From Candidatus Latescibacterota bacterium (lineage in GTDB: Bacteria > Latescibacterota > UBA2968 > UBA8231): 64,000 bases of DNA. Below the pieces are notes generated by a model, which saw only the letters and a list, made by a program, of their open reading frames with translations, searched no databases and was not told where the DNA came from. Shown here piece after piece: positions 26,883-35,148 of this stretch; the first letter of the stretch is position 1, and the number at the start of each line of letters is the position of its first letter. The position numbers and the translations under genes were made by a program. Location of the stretch: positions 16,663 through 80,662 of the forward strand of contig JAGWBY010000013.1 of assembly GCA_021295675.1 (NCBI GenBank), in the 5' to 3' direction.

Positions 26883-28667
26883 ATGCCTAGCTTTTCCGCC
26901 CTGTGCTCATCACTGTCGGTCCGTTTGCAGGCCGCGCCATATACTGCGGCGTCCATGGGCGTGCTGTTGGTCGCCGCCTATCTGTGCTTGGTGAACTTAG
27001 ACTACGCTGCGCTGTGGCACGACGAGGCCCCCGCCGCCTTTTTCGGCAAGACCTTACTGCAACAAGGCAGCATCACCGGCTGGGACGGGCGCAACCTAGT
27101 AGGCGGCACGAACGGGCGTACACTCAACGAAGAGCTACGCGGCGTGCTGCCGCCGCTGATGTACGCGCTGAATGCGGTGGGGCTCGCCATATTCGGCGTC
27201 AACGAGACGGGCGCGCGCATCGTCCACGCCATCATCGGCATCGCCGCGCTCGGCGTCTTCTACCTGCTGCTGGGCCAGCACCTGTCGAAGCACTCAAGGC
27301 TGATGTTCTTCATCTTCGCGTTCACCGCTGGGTCGGCGCAACTACTGCTGTATTTCCGCCAGAGTCGGTATTTCTCGGTCATGGTTCTCGCGCTGATACT
27401 CCTCTTCTATCTATACGAACGCTACTGGCGGAGCAAGCATTTGGCATACCTGCCGGCTCTCTCGCTGGTGGCTGCGCTATCGTTTTTCAACCACTACGCC
27501 AGCGGCGCGGCAACAATGCTCTCGCTGGCGGCGTATCACCTGCTCTTTCGCGCTCGCGCGACCACGCGGCGAGAGTGGGTGTTGTTCGCTATCTGCGGCG
27601 CGGCTGTCGTGGCGGTGGGTACCAGCTACCTCTACTGGCTGGGTGTCATCGGCGGCGAGCGCAGCGGCTTCATGGGATTTGCCGGGCAAGCGCCCACTCC
27701 GTATCAAGGCGACAAGTCGGAGCTAGTCATATTCATAGAAAGAATCTGGATATACACCCGGGAGCTATTCACCGCCGACTGGATTTCATGGCCGGTATTC
27801 TCGTGGTTCGCGGGCATGGCACTAATCGCTTGGCAGACCCGCCGGAAGCAGGCGGTCGGAGCGTCGCGACAGGTGCGGCGACGGGCTCAGCGGGCCAACG
27901 CCGGCACATCCATTGCCCAAAAGATACTCGGCGACGACTTCCCACTGGCAGCGGCAGGAAAAATCATCCTAATGGGCGCGCTGTTTGCGCTGTTTTCGGC
28001 GATGCTGTCGGTGCAGCCTATATGGCTGAACCCGGTTGCCGATCTGCGCTATTACGTGGGAGCGTTGCCGTTGCTGTTGGCGATGAAGGGGCTATTCGTG
28101 GAATGGGCGTGGCGTCGGCACATCATGGCCGGTACGGTTGCACTCGTCGTGTTATTGTTCTCCAGCGTGGGCGCGGCCCCCTTCAACATTGCGATGCACT
28201 TTAGCGGCCAAAAAACGCTCGGGCTGCACCTGTTCGAGTTCATCCGCGAAGTGCACCGCCCGTACCGCGACTCGATCTCGGTAGTCTCTAGCTACTTGTT
28301 GCAAAACGCCGACAGGGATGACCTCGTGTACGTGCCGGGCTTTGCCAACCGCGAGGTGCTGATTTTCTACGCTGGCGACCATGTGCGGTTTTGCTGCGTC
28401 TTGGACGAAACTACGCCACTGCCTAAAGACAAGATCGCCGCGCTAGATGCACCGCTCTACATTGAGCAGAATACGCCCGACTGGATCGTCGGCTTCGGGG
28501 GGTTGCGCCGAGGGAGGGTGGAACAATTCGCGGCAAGCTACGAGGTCATCGCCAAGCTCAAAGTCCACCCTTATCCGACTCAGCGACCAGAACTAAACTT
28601 TCACGCCTTTTCTCCGCTGGATCCTGGCGACCGCGGCGTGTTCATCCTCCGGCGCCAAGAGGAGTAG
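26883..28667 (+). CDS. GT39/PMT_2-like polytopic glycosyltransferase
   Basis: 594 residues; ATG at 26883 preceded by GAGGAGGTATC. The first external loop has LWHDEAPAAFFGKTLLQQG, the D-E motif used by ArnT/PMT-type lipid-linked-sugar transferases, followed by PPLMYALNAVGLAIFGVNETGARI, also typical of this family. About ten transmembrane helices and a C-terminal soluble domain (~120 residues). Likely transfers a sugar from a polyprenyl-phosphate donor on the periplasmic side. A fragment of a second copy of this gene survives at 30673-30728. Confidence 0.8.
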   Translation: MPSFSALCSSLSVRLQAAPYTAASMGVLLVAAYLCLVNLDYAALWHDEAPAAFFGKTLLQQGSITGWDGRNLVGGTNGRTLNEELRGVLPPLMYALNAVGLAIFGVNETGARIVHAIIGIAALGVFYLLLGQHLSKHSRLMFFIFAFTAGSAQLLLYFRQSRYFSVMVLALILLFYLYERYWRSKHLAYLPALSLVAALSFFNHYASGAATMLSLAAYHLLFRARATTRREWVLFAICGAAVVAVGTSYLYWLGVIGGERSGFMGFAGQAPTPYQGDKSELVIFIERIWIYTRELFTADWISWPVFSWFAGMALIAWQTRRKQAVGASRQVRRRAQRANAGTSIAQKILGDDFPLAAAGKIILMGALFALFSAMLSVQPIWLNPVADLRYYVGALPLLLAMKGLFVEWAWRRHIMAGTVALVVLLFSSVGAAPFNIAMHFSGQKTLGLHLFEFIREVHRPYRDSISVVSSYLLQNADRDDLVYVPGFANREVLIFYAGDHVRFCCVLDETTPLPKDKIAALDAPLYIEQNTPDWIVGFGGLRRGRVEQFAASYEVIAKLKVHPYPTQRPELNFHAFSPLDPGDRGVFILRRQEE

Positions 28668-28671
28668 ATAC

Positions 28672-29316
28672 ATGGCCAAAAGAAGAGCGACGGAAAAGAC
28701 TCAGCACCAACCAAGGCCTTCGCGGCAGGAGCGCAGGCAGGCGGCCCGCAGCGATGCAAAAGCTCGACAGACGGTTGCAACCGCATCGCCCCTAACAGCG
28801 GTGATCTCCTATTCGCGGCAAGACATGCTAGCCTTTCTCGCGCTCGGCTTGCTGGTGGTCGTCAGCTACCTACCGGCGATGCTGTGGGGTGGCTTTATCT
28901 GGGACGATAATTTGTGTATCAAGGTCGATCCGGTGCGGGACGTATCGGGTTTGTGGCAAATCTGGTTCTCTCCGAGTGCTATTGAAGAAGAGCATCACTA
29001 CTGGCCGCTGGTTTATACAACCTTCTGGCTGGAGCACAAGTTGTGGGGATTTGCCCCAGCGGGCTATCACATCGTCAACGTGCTGCTGCATCTAGCGAAT
29101 ACACTGCTTTTGTGGCATCTTTTGCGGCGGCTGGCCGTGCCCGGCGCGTGGGTGGTAGCCGCGGTGTTTGCCGTGCATCCGCTGCACGTGGAGTCGGTGG
29201 CTTGGATCATTGAGCGCAAGGATGTGCTTTCAGGTCGACGTGGATGCGCTTTGTGGAAAAGCCGAGTTCGCGCTGGTATGCGTGTTCGCTGGTGTTGTAT
29301 GCGGCGGGTCTTTTGA
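28672..29316 (+). CDS. TMTC-like TPR glycosyltransferase 1, N-terminal membrane part
   Basis: Begins at ATG 28672 with GAGGAG upstream, 2 nt after the preceding stop. The N-terminus is basic; the membrane domain then shows FIWDDNLCIKVDPVRDVSGLWQIW, HYWPLVYTTFWLEHKLWG and AGYHIVNVLLHLANTLLLW, then HPLHVESVAWIIERKDVLS, the signature of the TMTC/DUF1736 group (GT105-like O-mannosyltransferases in animals). Right after DVLSG (about 29231-29240) the frame is lost. The neighbouring paralog shows where the protein should continue, and the correct frame resumes at 29244. Confidence 0.8.
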   Translation: MAKRRATEKTQHQPRPSRQERRQAARSDAKARQTVATASPLTAVISYSRQDMLAFLALGLLVVVSYLPAMLWGGFIWDDNLCIKVDPVRDVSGLWQIWFSPSAIEEEHHYWPLVYTTFWLEHKLWGFAPAGYHIVNVLLHLANTLLLWHLLRRLAVPGAWVVAAVFAVHPLHVESVAWIIERKDVLSGRRGCALWKSRVRAGMRVRWCCMRRVF

Positions 29317-30671
29317 GCAAGTCCATCGTGGTTACGCTGCCAGCGGCTCTTTTGATCTGGCATTGGTGGAAACAGGGCCGGTTGACCTCGACTGATCTGT
29401 GGCGGTTGGTGCCGTTTTTCGCAGTAGGGTTGGTCATCACCGTCGGCGATTTGTCGTTTTACTGGTCTGAGACAACTGCGTCTCTTGACTACTCATTAGT
29501 GGAACGGATGCTCATTGCCTCCCACGCTCTGTGGTTTTATGCCGGCAAGCTGCTGTGGCCGTCGGAGTTGGCCGTCATCTACCCGAGTTGGGATATCCAT
29601 GTCGCCGACCCACTGGCTTGGGGGTATCTCGTTGCTGCTATCGCGTTGGTGGTAGCCCTCTGGCACTTCCGGCGGCAGCTTGGGCGCGGACCGCTGGCCG
29701 GGGCGTTGTTTTTTGCGGTCACGATATCGCCGGTTTTGGGCTTTGTCGATTACACCTATATGAAGTATGCTTTTGTCGCCGATCGCCATCAGTATCTTGC
29801 TGGTATTGGGGTTATGGCCGTCGTCATCAGCTCGGCTGCTTATGGCGTGCGTCGTCTGTCAAGTATGTGGCAAAAGGGCGCATTGGGCATTGCGGCGGTT
29901 GTGCTGGTTGTGCTGGGGACGCTGACTTGGCGTCAGGCAAGCATTTATCGGGACGACGAAACGTTCAATCGCCACATCATCGCGCTCAATCCGCAGGCAC
30001 GGAATGTCCACCGCCATTTGGGCATTGCCCTTTATGAGCAGGGACGATATGAGGAAGCCCTCGACTCGTACCGCGTCGCCGTTGCCCACCGCCCAAACTA
30101 CGCTAAGGTACATTCCAACCTCGGCATGGTGCTCAACAAGCTGGAACGCTTCGAGGAAGCGGAGACACATGTACGTCGTGCAATCGCACTCGACCCAAAG
30201 ACAAAGATCCGCTACCAACGTTTAGGCAATGCACTGTATGGGCAGGACCGGTATGCGGAAGCGGCTGACGCATACCGCGTCTCTGCCGAACACCACCCAG
30301 ACTACGCACAGGCACATTCCGGCCTTGGTGCGGCCCTCAATGAGTTGGGCCGCTTCGAAGAAGCGGAAACCCATCTGCGCCGCGCTATCGCGCTCAACCC
30401 GAACCATACGGAGGCCCTCTATCATCTGGCCACGCTACGGTTCAAGCAGCAGCGCTTAGATGAGGCGATAGAATTCTTGCAACACCTCATCGGCATTGAG
30501 CCCGGCCACGCAAGGGCCTTAGGAGACATAGGCGTCGCCCTCTTCTACTTGGGCAGAAGCGACGAGGCGCTACAACACTTCGACCGAGCACTTTCCCTCG
30601 ACCCAACCTTGGAAGACGTGCGTGCCAACCGCGAGGCCGTGCTGGAGGCGATGAAAGGAAATGTCGAGTGA
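29244..30671 (+). CDS. TMTC-like TPR glycosyltransferase 1, C-terminal membrane and TPR part (frameshifted)
   Basis: 475 residues starting at RFVEKPSSRWYACSLVLY. It has the remaining transmembrane helices (LLSKSIVVTLPAALLIWHWW, ALWFYAGKLLWP, GFVDYTYMKYAFVADRHQYLAGIG) and five to six 34-residue TPR units (for example YEQGRYEEALDSYRVAV, NELGRFEEAETHLRRAI, YLGRSDEALQHFDRAL). No credible ribosome-binding site precedes 29244, so it is the continuation of 28672-29316 rather than a separate gene. Close paralog of 30731-32956. Confidence 0.8.
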   Translation: MRFVEKPSSRWYACSLVLYAAGLLSKSIVVTLPAALLIWHWWKQGRLTSTDLWRLVPFFAVGLVITVGDLSFYWSETTASLDYSLVERMLIASHALWFYAGKLLWPSELAVIYPSWDIHVADPLAWGYLVAAIALVVALWHFRRQLGRGPLAGALFFAVTISPVLGFVDYTYMKYAFVADRHQYLAGIGVMAVVISSAAYGVRRLSSMWQKGALGIAAVVLVVLGTLTWRQASIYRDDETFNRHIIALNPQARNVHRHLGIALYEQGRYEEALDSYRVAVAHRPNYAKVHSNLGMVLNKLERFEEAETHVRRAIALDPKTKIRYQRLGNALYGQDRYAEAADAYRVSAEHHPDYAQAHSGLGAALNELGRFEEAETHLRRAIALNPNHTEALYHLATLRFKQQRLDEAIEFLQHLIGIEPGHARALGDIGVALFYLGRSDEALQHFDRALSLDPTLEDVRANREAVLEAMKGNVE

Positions 30672-30672
30672 C

Positions 30673-30728
30673 TTCGACATTGCGATGTACGTTAGCGGCC
30701 CCAAAATCCTCGGGTGGTACCGGTAGAT
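30673..30728 (+). pseudogene. Remnant of a second GT39-like gene in the spacer between the two TPR genes
   Basis: In one frame this spacer reads FDIAMYVSGPKILGW, matching FNIAMHFSGQKTLGL of the GT39-like protein (DNA around 28190-28235). It suggests that a GT39-TPR pair was duplicated and the GT39 part then almost entirely deleted. Confidence 0.6.
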
Positions 30729-30730
30729 AA

Positions 30731-32956
30731 ATGGCCAAGAGAAGACCGACAGACAAGACGCAGCGCCAACCATCGGCCCCGTCTAAACCTACTCGGCAGG
30801 AGCGTCGGCAGGCGGCCCGTGACGACGCAAAACCCCAGCGGTCAGTTGCAACCACATCCCCCCTAATAACAGCGACATCCTATTCGCGGCAGAATGTGCT
30901 AGCCCTTCTCGCGCTTGGCTTGCTGGTGGCCGTCCCCTACCTGCCGGCAATGCTGTGGGGTGGCTTCGTCTGGGACGACAACACATACGTCAAGGTCGAT
31001 CCGGTGCGGGACGTATCGGGTCTGTGGCAAATCTGGTTTTCTCCCAGTGCGCTTGAAGAAGAAGGTCACTATTGGCCGATAACCTATACGACCTTCTGGG
31101 TGGAGCACAAACTATGGGGGTTTGCCCCGGCGGGCTATCACATCGTCAATGTGTTGCTGCACTTGGCGAATACGCTGCTGCTGTGGCATCTGATGCGGCG
31201 GTTGACGGTGCCCGGCGCGTGGATGGTGGCCGCGGTGTTTGCCGTGCATCCGCTGCACGTGGAGTCGGTGGCTTGGATCATTGAGCGCAAGGATGTGCTT
31301 TCAGGTCCGTGGATGCGCTTTGTGGAAAAGCCGAATCCGCGCTGGTATGCGTGTTCGCTGGTGTTGTATGCAACGGGTCTTTTGAGCAAGTCCATCGTGG
31401 TTACGCTGCCGGTGGCGCTTTTGATTTGGCACTGGTGGAAACAAGGCCGTGTGACCTCGACGGATCTGTGGCGGTTGGTGCCGTTTTTTGTAGTAGGGTT
31501 GGTCGTCACCGTCGGCGACTTGTCGTTTTACCGGTCTGAGACAACTACATCTTTTGACTACTCATTAGCGGAACGTGCGCTCATCGCCGCTCGCGCTTTG
31601 TGGTTTTACGCTGGTAAACTACTGTGGCCGACGAACCTGGCCGTCATCTATCCGCGTTGGGACATTCGCGTCGCCGAACCGCTAGCTTGGGGGTATTTGG
31701 TAGGTGCCGTTGCCCTAGCAGTGGCCCTCTGGCGCTTTGAGCCGCAGCTTGGGCGCGGACCGCTGGCCGGGACGTTGTTTTTTGTGATCACACTGTCGCC
31801 GACGCTCGGCTTCGTTGACTACAACTATATGTCATATGCTTTCGTCGCCGACCGCTATCAGTACCTCGCTGGTATCGGGGTCATAGCCATCATCATCGGT
31901 GCGTCAGCTTATGGTATTGGCCGCCTGTCAGGCTTGTGGCAAAAAGGCGCGCTGGGTGGTGCGGTGGTGGTGCTGATTTTGTTAGGGCTGCTGACGTGGT
32001 GGCAGGCAAGCATTTATCGGGACGACGAAACGTTCAATCGCCACATCATCGCGCTCAATCCGCAGGCGCGGAATGCCCACTACAATTTGGGCAAAGCACT
32101 GTATGAGCAGGGTCGATATGAGGAAGCGGCTGACGCATACCGCGTCGCCGCCAAACAACGCCCAAACTACGCTAAGGTACATGCCAACCTCGGCATAGTG
32201 CTCAATGAGTTGGGACGCTTCGAGGAAGCGGCGACCCACCTGCGCCGCGCCATCGCGCTCGCTCCAAAGACAAAGCACCGATACTACCATTTAGGCAACG
32301 CACTGTATGGGCAGGGTCGATATGCGGAAGCGGTCGACGCGTATCGCGTCGCCGTGGAGCAAATCCCAGATTCCTTTGAGGTACATTCCAACCTAGGTAT
32401 GGCGCTCAATAAGCTAGGGCGCTTCGAGGAGGCCGAGACCCACCTGCGCCGCGCCATCGCGCTCGACCCGCAAGACGTTGACCTTTCCCAGAAGTTGGCC
32501 GCGAAGTTGGCCGAGGTACTCACGCCACAGGGACGCTACGCAGAAGCGATTGACGTCCTAGCGCAGGCGGTGGCGTTGAACCCTGCCTCATCGCAGACAG
32601 GGGAGTTGCATTTTCTCATGGGGATGGCAGCCGAGGAGAACGGACAACCCGAGACGGCGGGATACTACATGCGCGCCTTTGAACTAGATCCCCATCATAC
32701 GAAGGCTATCCGTAGGCTAGCCCATCTGCGGTTAGAGCAGCAGCACTACGACGAGGCACTGGAACTTTTTCAGCGGCTCATCGACATCAATCCGAGCGAC
32801 GCAATAGCTCGTGGCAACATGGGTATCGTCCTCTTCTATTTGGGCAGAAGCGACGAAGCACTTCAAAGCTTCGACCAAGCGCTCTCCCTCGATCCGACCT
32901 TGGAAAGCGTGCGTGCCAACCGCGAGGCTGTGCTGGAGATTATGGAAGGAAATTAG
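30731..32956 (+). CDS. TMTC-like TPR glycosyltransferase 2
   Basis: 741 residues with the same architecture as paralog 1: basic start, membrane domain with FVWDDNTYVKVDPVRDVSG, HPLHVESVAWIIERKDVLS, ALWFYAGKLLWPTNLAVIYP and YQYLAGIGVIAI, then seven to eight TPR units. It is one continuous frame, but at the site where paralog 1 is frameshifted (31305-31309) it reads DVLSGPWMRFVEKP, whereas the family has about eight more residues (a helix of type FFWLLTLWAY) between the two halves. So this copy carries an in-frame loss at the same place. The last helix-loop may therefore be short; function is uncertain. Confidence 0.85.
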   Translation: MAKRRPTDKTQRQPSAPSKPTRQERRQAARDDAKPQRSVATTSPLITATSYSRQNVLALLALGLLVAVPYLPAMLWGGFVWDDNTYVKVDPVRDVSGLWQIWFSPSALEEEGHYWPITYTTFWVEHKLWGFAPAGYHIVNVLLHLANTLLLWHLMRRLTVPGAWMVAAVFAVHPLHVESVAWIIERKDVLSGPWMRFVEKPNPRWYACSLVLYATGLLSKSIVVTLPVALLIWHWWKQGRVTSTDLWRLVPFFVVGLVVTVGDLSFYRSETTTSFDYSLAERALIAARALWFYAGKLLWPTNLAVIYPRWDIRVAEPLAWGYLVGAVALAVALWRFEPQLGRGPLAGTLFFVITLSPTLGFVDYNYMSYAFVADRYQYLAGIGVIAIIIGASAYGIGRLSGLWQKGALGGAVVVLILLGLLTWWQASIYRDDETFNRHIIALNPQARNAHYNLGKALYEQGRYEEAADAYRVAAKQRPNYAKVHANLGIVLNELGRFEEAATHLRRAIALAPKTKHRYYHLGNALYGQGRYAEAVDAYRVAVEQIPDSFEVHSNLGMALNKLGRFEEAETHLRRAIALDPQDVDLSQKLAAKLAEVLTPQGRYAEAIDVLAQAVALNPASSQTGELHFLMGMAAEENGQPETAGYYMRAFELDPHHTKAIRRLAHLRLEQQHYDEALELFQRLIDINPSDAIARGNMGIVLFYLGRSDEALQSFDQALSLDPTLESVRANREAVLEIMEGN

Positions 32957-33078
32957 GGAATGCCCAGCTCCCGCCGGTACACCTCATCTGCGTGGGATTG
33001 CAACTGCCAGTAGGGCACCCGGATCGTCTGCATCAATTCGCCGCGCCCGCCATCGCCGTCCTCCCAGCGCACAATCCA
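32888..33078 (+). repeat. Left ~190-bp direct repeat flanking the higBA module
   Basis: Consists of the last ~65 nt of TPR glycosyltransferase 2 plus ~120 nt that copy the 3' end of the secreted-protein gene at 33780-34640 (for example CGGATCGTCTGCATCAATTC). The equivalent right copy is at 33714-33903. The part beyond 32956 has no function of its own and is an orphan gene end. Confidence 0.8.
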
Positions 33079-33079
33079 T

Positions 33080-33098
33080 TAACGAAAGCCGTTATATT
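33080..33098 (+). promoter_or_regulatory. Candidate higBA operator/promoter
   Basis: TAACG-AAAGC-CGTTA (33080-33094) is a 5-bp inverted repeat immediately before the toxin gene, overlapping a -10-like TATATT (33093-33098). HigA-type antitoxins bind such palindromes to repress their own operon. The -10 is so close to the ATG (33104) that the transcript would be nearly leaderless. Confidence 0.35.
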
Positions 33099-33103
33099 GA
33101 TTT

Positions 33104-33385
33104 ATGATCAAATCCTTTAAGGACAAGGAAACCGAGAAAATTTTTCACGGCCAATTTTCCCGCAAATTGCCACAGAATATTCAACGAGTAGCTGCACGCA
33201 AGCTTGAGCAACTTAACGCTGCCACGGTTTTTGAAACCCTACGCATACCGCCTGGCAACCGACTTGAAACGTTGACCGGTAATCGACAAGGGCAGCATAG
33301 CATTCGCGTAAACGATCAGTGGCGTGTGTGCTTTGTGTGGCGCGATAATAATGTTTTTGACGTCGAAATCGTTGATTATCACTGA
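33104..33385 (+). CDS. higB: HigB/RelE-type toxin (type II toxin-antitoxin)
   Basis: 93 residues, the usual size. HigB-family mRNA interferase features: IKSFKDKETEKIFHGQ at the start, RKLEQLNAATVFETLRIPPGNRLETL in the centre and GQHSIRVNDQWRVCFVW plus VEIVDYH at the end (basic and aromatic residues of the ribosome-dependent RNase fold). Toxin-before-antitoxin order with 9 nt between genes is characteristic of higBA. Base composition is visibly lower in GC than that of the neighbours, and the module is bracketed by direct repeats, both consistent with insertion. Confidence 0.9.
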   Translation: MIKSFKDKETEKIFHGQFSRKLPQNIQRVAARKLEQLNAATVFETLRIPPGNRLETLTGNRQGQHSIRVNDQWRVCFVWRDNNVFDVEIVDYH

Positions 33386-33394
33386 GGAGATACA

Positions 33395-33694
33395 ATGACT
33401 AAGCGAGACTTTCCGCCAATCCATCCGGGTGAGGTTCTGTTAGAGGATTTTCTTAAGCCTATGCAGATGAGTCAACATCATTTGGCTCAGGCAATCGGCG
33501 TGTCGCCACGTCGCATTAGTGAAATTGTACACGGGAAGCGAGGCATCACGGCAGATACAGCCTTACGGCTGGGACATTTTTTTAGCATGGAAGCGCAATT
33601 CTGGATGAATCTCCAAGCCCGTTATGATCTTGAAACGACCCGGGAAAATTTAGCCGACAGACTAGACCAAGAAGTTCGGATACATACGGTCTAA
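33395..33694 (+). CDS. higA: HigA-type antitoxin with XRE helix-turn-helix
   Basis: 99 residues. Typical N-terminus PPIHPGEVLLEDFLKP, then the HTH (SQHHLAQAIGVSPRRISEIVHGKRGITADTALRLGHFF) and the C-terminal FWMNLQARYDLE. It neutralises HigB and represses the operon. A GAGGAGATACA ribosome-binding site precedes the ATG, stronger than that of the toxin, as expected for an antitoxin made in excess. Confidence 0.9.
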   Translation: MTKRDFPPIHPGEVLLEDFLKPMQMSQHHLAQAIGVSPRRISEIVHGKRGITADTALRLGHFFSMEAQFWMNLQARYDLETTRENLADRLDQEVRIHTV

Positions 33695-33713
33695 CGCAAG
33701 GCATAGTGCCCTT

Positions 33714-33903
33714 GCTCGACCCAACCTTGGAAGACGTGCGTGCCAACCGCGAGGCTGTGCTGAAGGCGATAGAAGGGAATTAAGGAATGCCCAGCTTCCG
33801 CCGGTACACCTCATCGGCGTTAGCCTGCAACTGCCAGTAGGGCACCCGGATCGTCTGCATCAATTCGCCGCGCCCGCCATCGCCGTCCTCCCAGCGCACA
33901 ATC
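33714..33903 (+). repeat. Right ~190-bp direct repeat flanking the higBA module
   Basis: Starts with an orphan TPR-glycosyltransferase 3' end (CTCGACCCAACCTTGGAAGA, closest to paralog 1 at about 30600) that stops at TAA 33780-33782, then runs into the genuine 3' end of the secreted-protein gene. Compared with 32888-33078 it differs at scattered positions, so the duplication is not recent. It looks like the end of a third TPR gene copy. Confidence 0.8.
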
Positions 33904-34640
33904 CCCGTCCACAACGTTCGCTGCCGCTGGCCGATGTGCAACTCCCACCGCACGCTGGCTAGCGGACCAGTTGTCGTTTCGATCTGCTCCTCGGCGACCT
34001 TGTGGATCCGCCCGGCCACGGTCGCATGGGGCTGATGCGCCTGACGAAGCTGCCAAAAGCTCGGCAGCACTTCTACCTCCAGCACCTCACCTATATCCAT
34101 AAACGGCCCTTGCAGCTCTCGGATGCGGATCAGCAGATTATCTTCGCTGACGAAGCGCGCTGGCTGCTTTAGCTGATAGGCCCCTCGGCCCTCGCTGGCA
34201 AAATAGCTGCTGATGTGTCCGTCGATCTGCCCGTTGCGAAACAGGGCCTCGTCAAAAACCTGCCCGCACCACTCTTGCGCGCTGAACGAAATGCGCCGCA
34301 GTTCAAAGGGATGCCGCTCGCCCGCCACTTGGCTGAACACCGAGGTCATTACCGAATAGTCGTAGATCCCGGTCGTAAAGTTGAGGATGTGGTTGAGCTT
34401 GAGCGCGTAGAATTGGTCGGCCTCCGGCGTCGGCGGATCGGCTTTGATAAAGGTCTGCCGATGCAGGCTCTCGGTCACGAAAATCATCACCCCGTACCCC
34501 TGCCGCAGCGCGCCGTAGCGCGGCTGAACCACCTCGTAGCTAGAGAGCTCGGCCTTCCCGTCGGCCCAATGCGCGTAAAAATCCACTGCGCCCACGTGCG
34601 CCGCGCCGAGCAATAGCACCCCTAGAATCCACTTTGTCAT
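33780..34640 (-). CDS. Secreted protein of unknown function
   Basis: 286 residues from the ATG at 34640, where the signal peptide TKWILGVLLLGAAHVGAV begins and AGGG lies upstream; the longer frame to 34868 would cross the feoA promoter region. The mature protein has HWADGKAELSSYEVVQPRYG, FVTESLHRQTFIKADPP, LNHILNFTTGIYDYSVMTSVF and SAQEWCGQVFDEA. I recall similar exported proteins in Bacteroidota-like genomes, but no function is established. It is convergent with the higBA module and its 3' end is duplicated at 32957-33078. Confidence 0.75.
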   Translation of the reverse strand: MTKWILGVLLLGAAHVGAVDFYAHWADGKAELSSYEVVQPRYGALRQGYGVMIFVTESLHRQTFIKADPPTPEADQFYALKLNHILNFTTGIYDYSVMTSVFSQVAGERHPFELRRISFSAQEWCGQVFDEALFRNGQIDGHISSYFASEGRGAYQLKQPARFVSEDNLLIRIRELQGPFMDIGEVLEVEVLPSFWQLRQAHQPHATVAGRIHKVAEEQIETTTGPLASVRWELHIGQRQRTLWTGIVRWEDGDGGRGELMQTIRVPYWQLQANADEVYRRKLGIP

Positions 34641-34763
34641 AGCTGCCCTGCTTTCTTTTGGCAAAATCGCGTTTTGTCGATCGGAACTTAAAGATGGATA
34701 AGGTCTCATCGCTTGTCGAATTTTAATCGGTTGATATTTTTTTAAAAATTGCATAAAAACGCA

Positions 34764-34793
34764 TTGACGTATTGCTCCTTGGTTGACTATATT
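34764..34793 (+). promoter_or_regulatory. Candidate sigma-70 promoter for feoAB
   Basis: TTGACG (34764-34769), 18-nt spacer, TATATT (34788-34793), in the AT-rich gap (34641-34890) between the divergent secreted-protein gene and feoA. I could not recognise a convincing Fur box. Confidence 0.5.
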
Positions 34794-34890
34794 TACAGAA
34801 GTTTGGCATACAGAACAGCTTATTGGCAGCCTAAACACTTGCTTTTTCGCAACCAATCTGATTGCCACCTTATCTGGCCGGAGCTATCGC

Positions 34891-35148
34891 GTGGAACTTA
34901 GCGAAACCCCCTGCACCTCAGACACCCCCGCCCCACTCGACTTATCGCAACTGCCTCGGCACGCCGAAGCCGTCGTCGCCGAAATTTTGGCTCCGGCGCG
35001 CTTGGCTGCCCGCCTGCGCGAATTGGGCTTTTTGCCCGGTGAGCACTTGCGCGTTTTGCGCTCCGGGACCGCGATCATCGTCCAAATAGGACAGACCCGC
35101 CTTGCGCTGCGGCGCAGGGATGCTGCCGCCATCCGCCTCGTCCCCTAG
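34891..35148 (+). CDS. feoA: Ferrous iron transport protein A
   Basis: 85 residues from a GTG at 34891 with CCGGAG upstream; a longer ATG frame from 34783 would begin inside the promoter. The SH3-like FeoA fold is seen in RLRELGFLPGEHLRVLRSG and IVQIGQTRLALRRRDAAAIRL. FeoA is a small cytoplasmic partner of FeoB. Its end overlaps or closely precedes the start of feoB, so the two are coupled. Confidence 0.85.
   Translation: MELSETPCTSDTPAPLDLSQLPRHAEAVVAEILAPARLAARLRELGFLPGEHLRVLRSGTAIIVQIGQTRLALRRRDAAAIRLVP

Noticed and set aside
26903..28204. 433-codon overlapping frame inside the GT39-like gene
   Set aside because: Low-complexity Arg/His/Gly translation in an alternate frame of a clearly coding gene; no motif.
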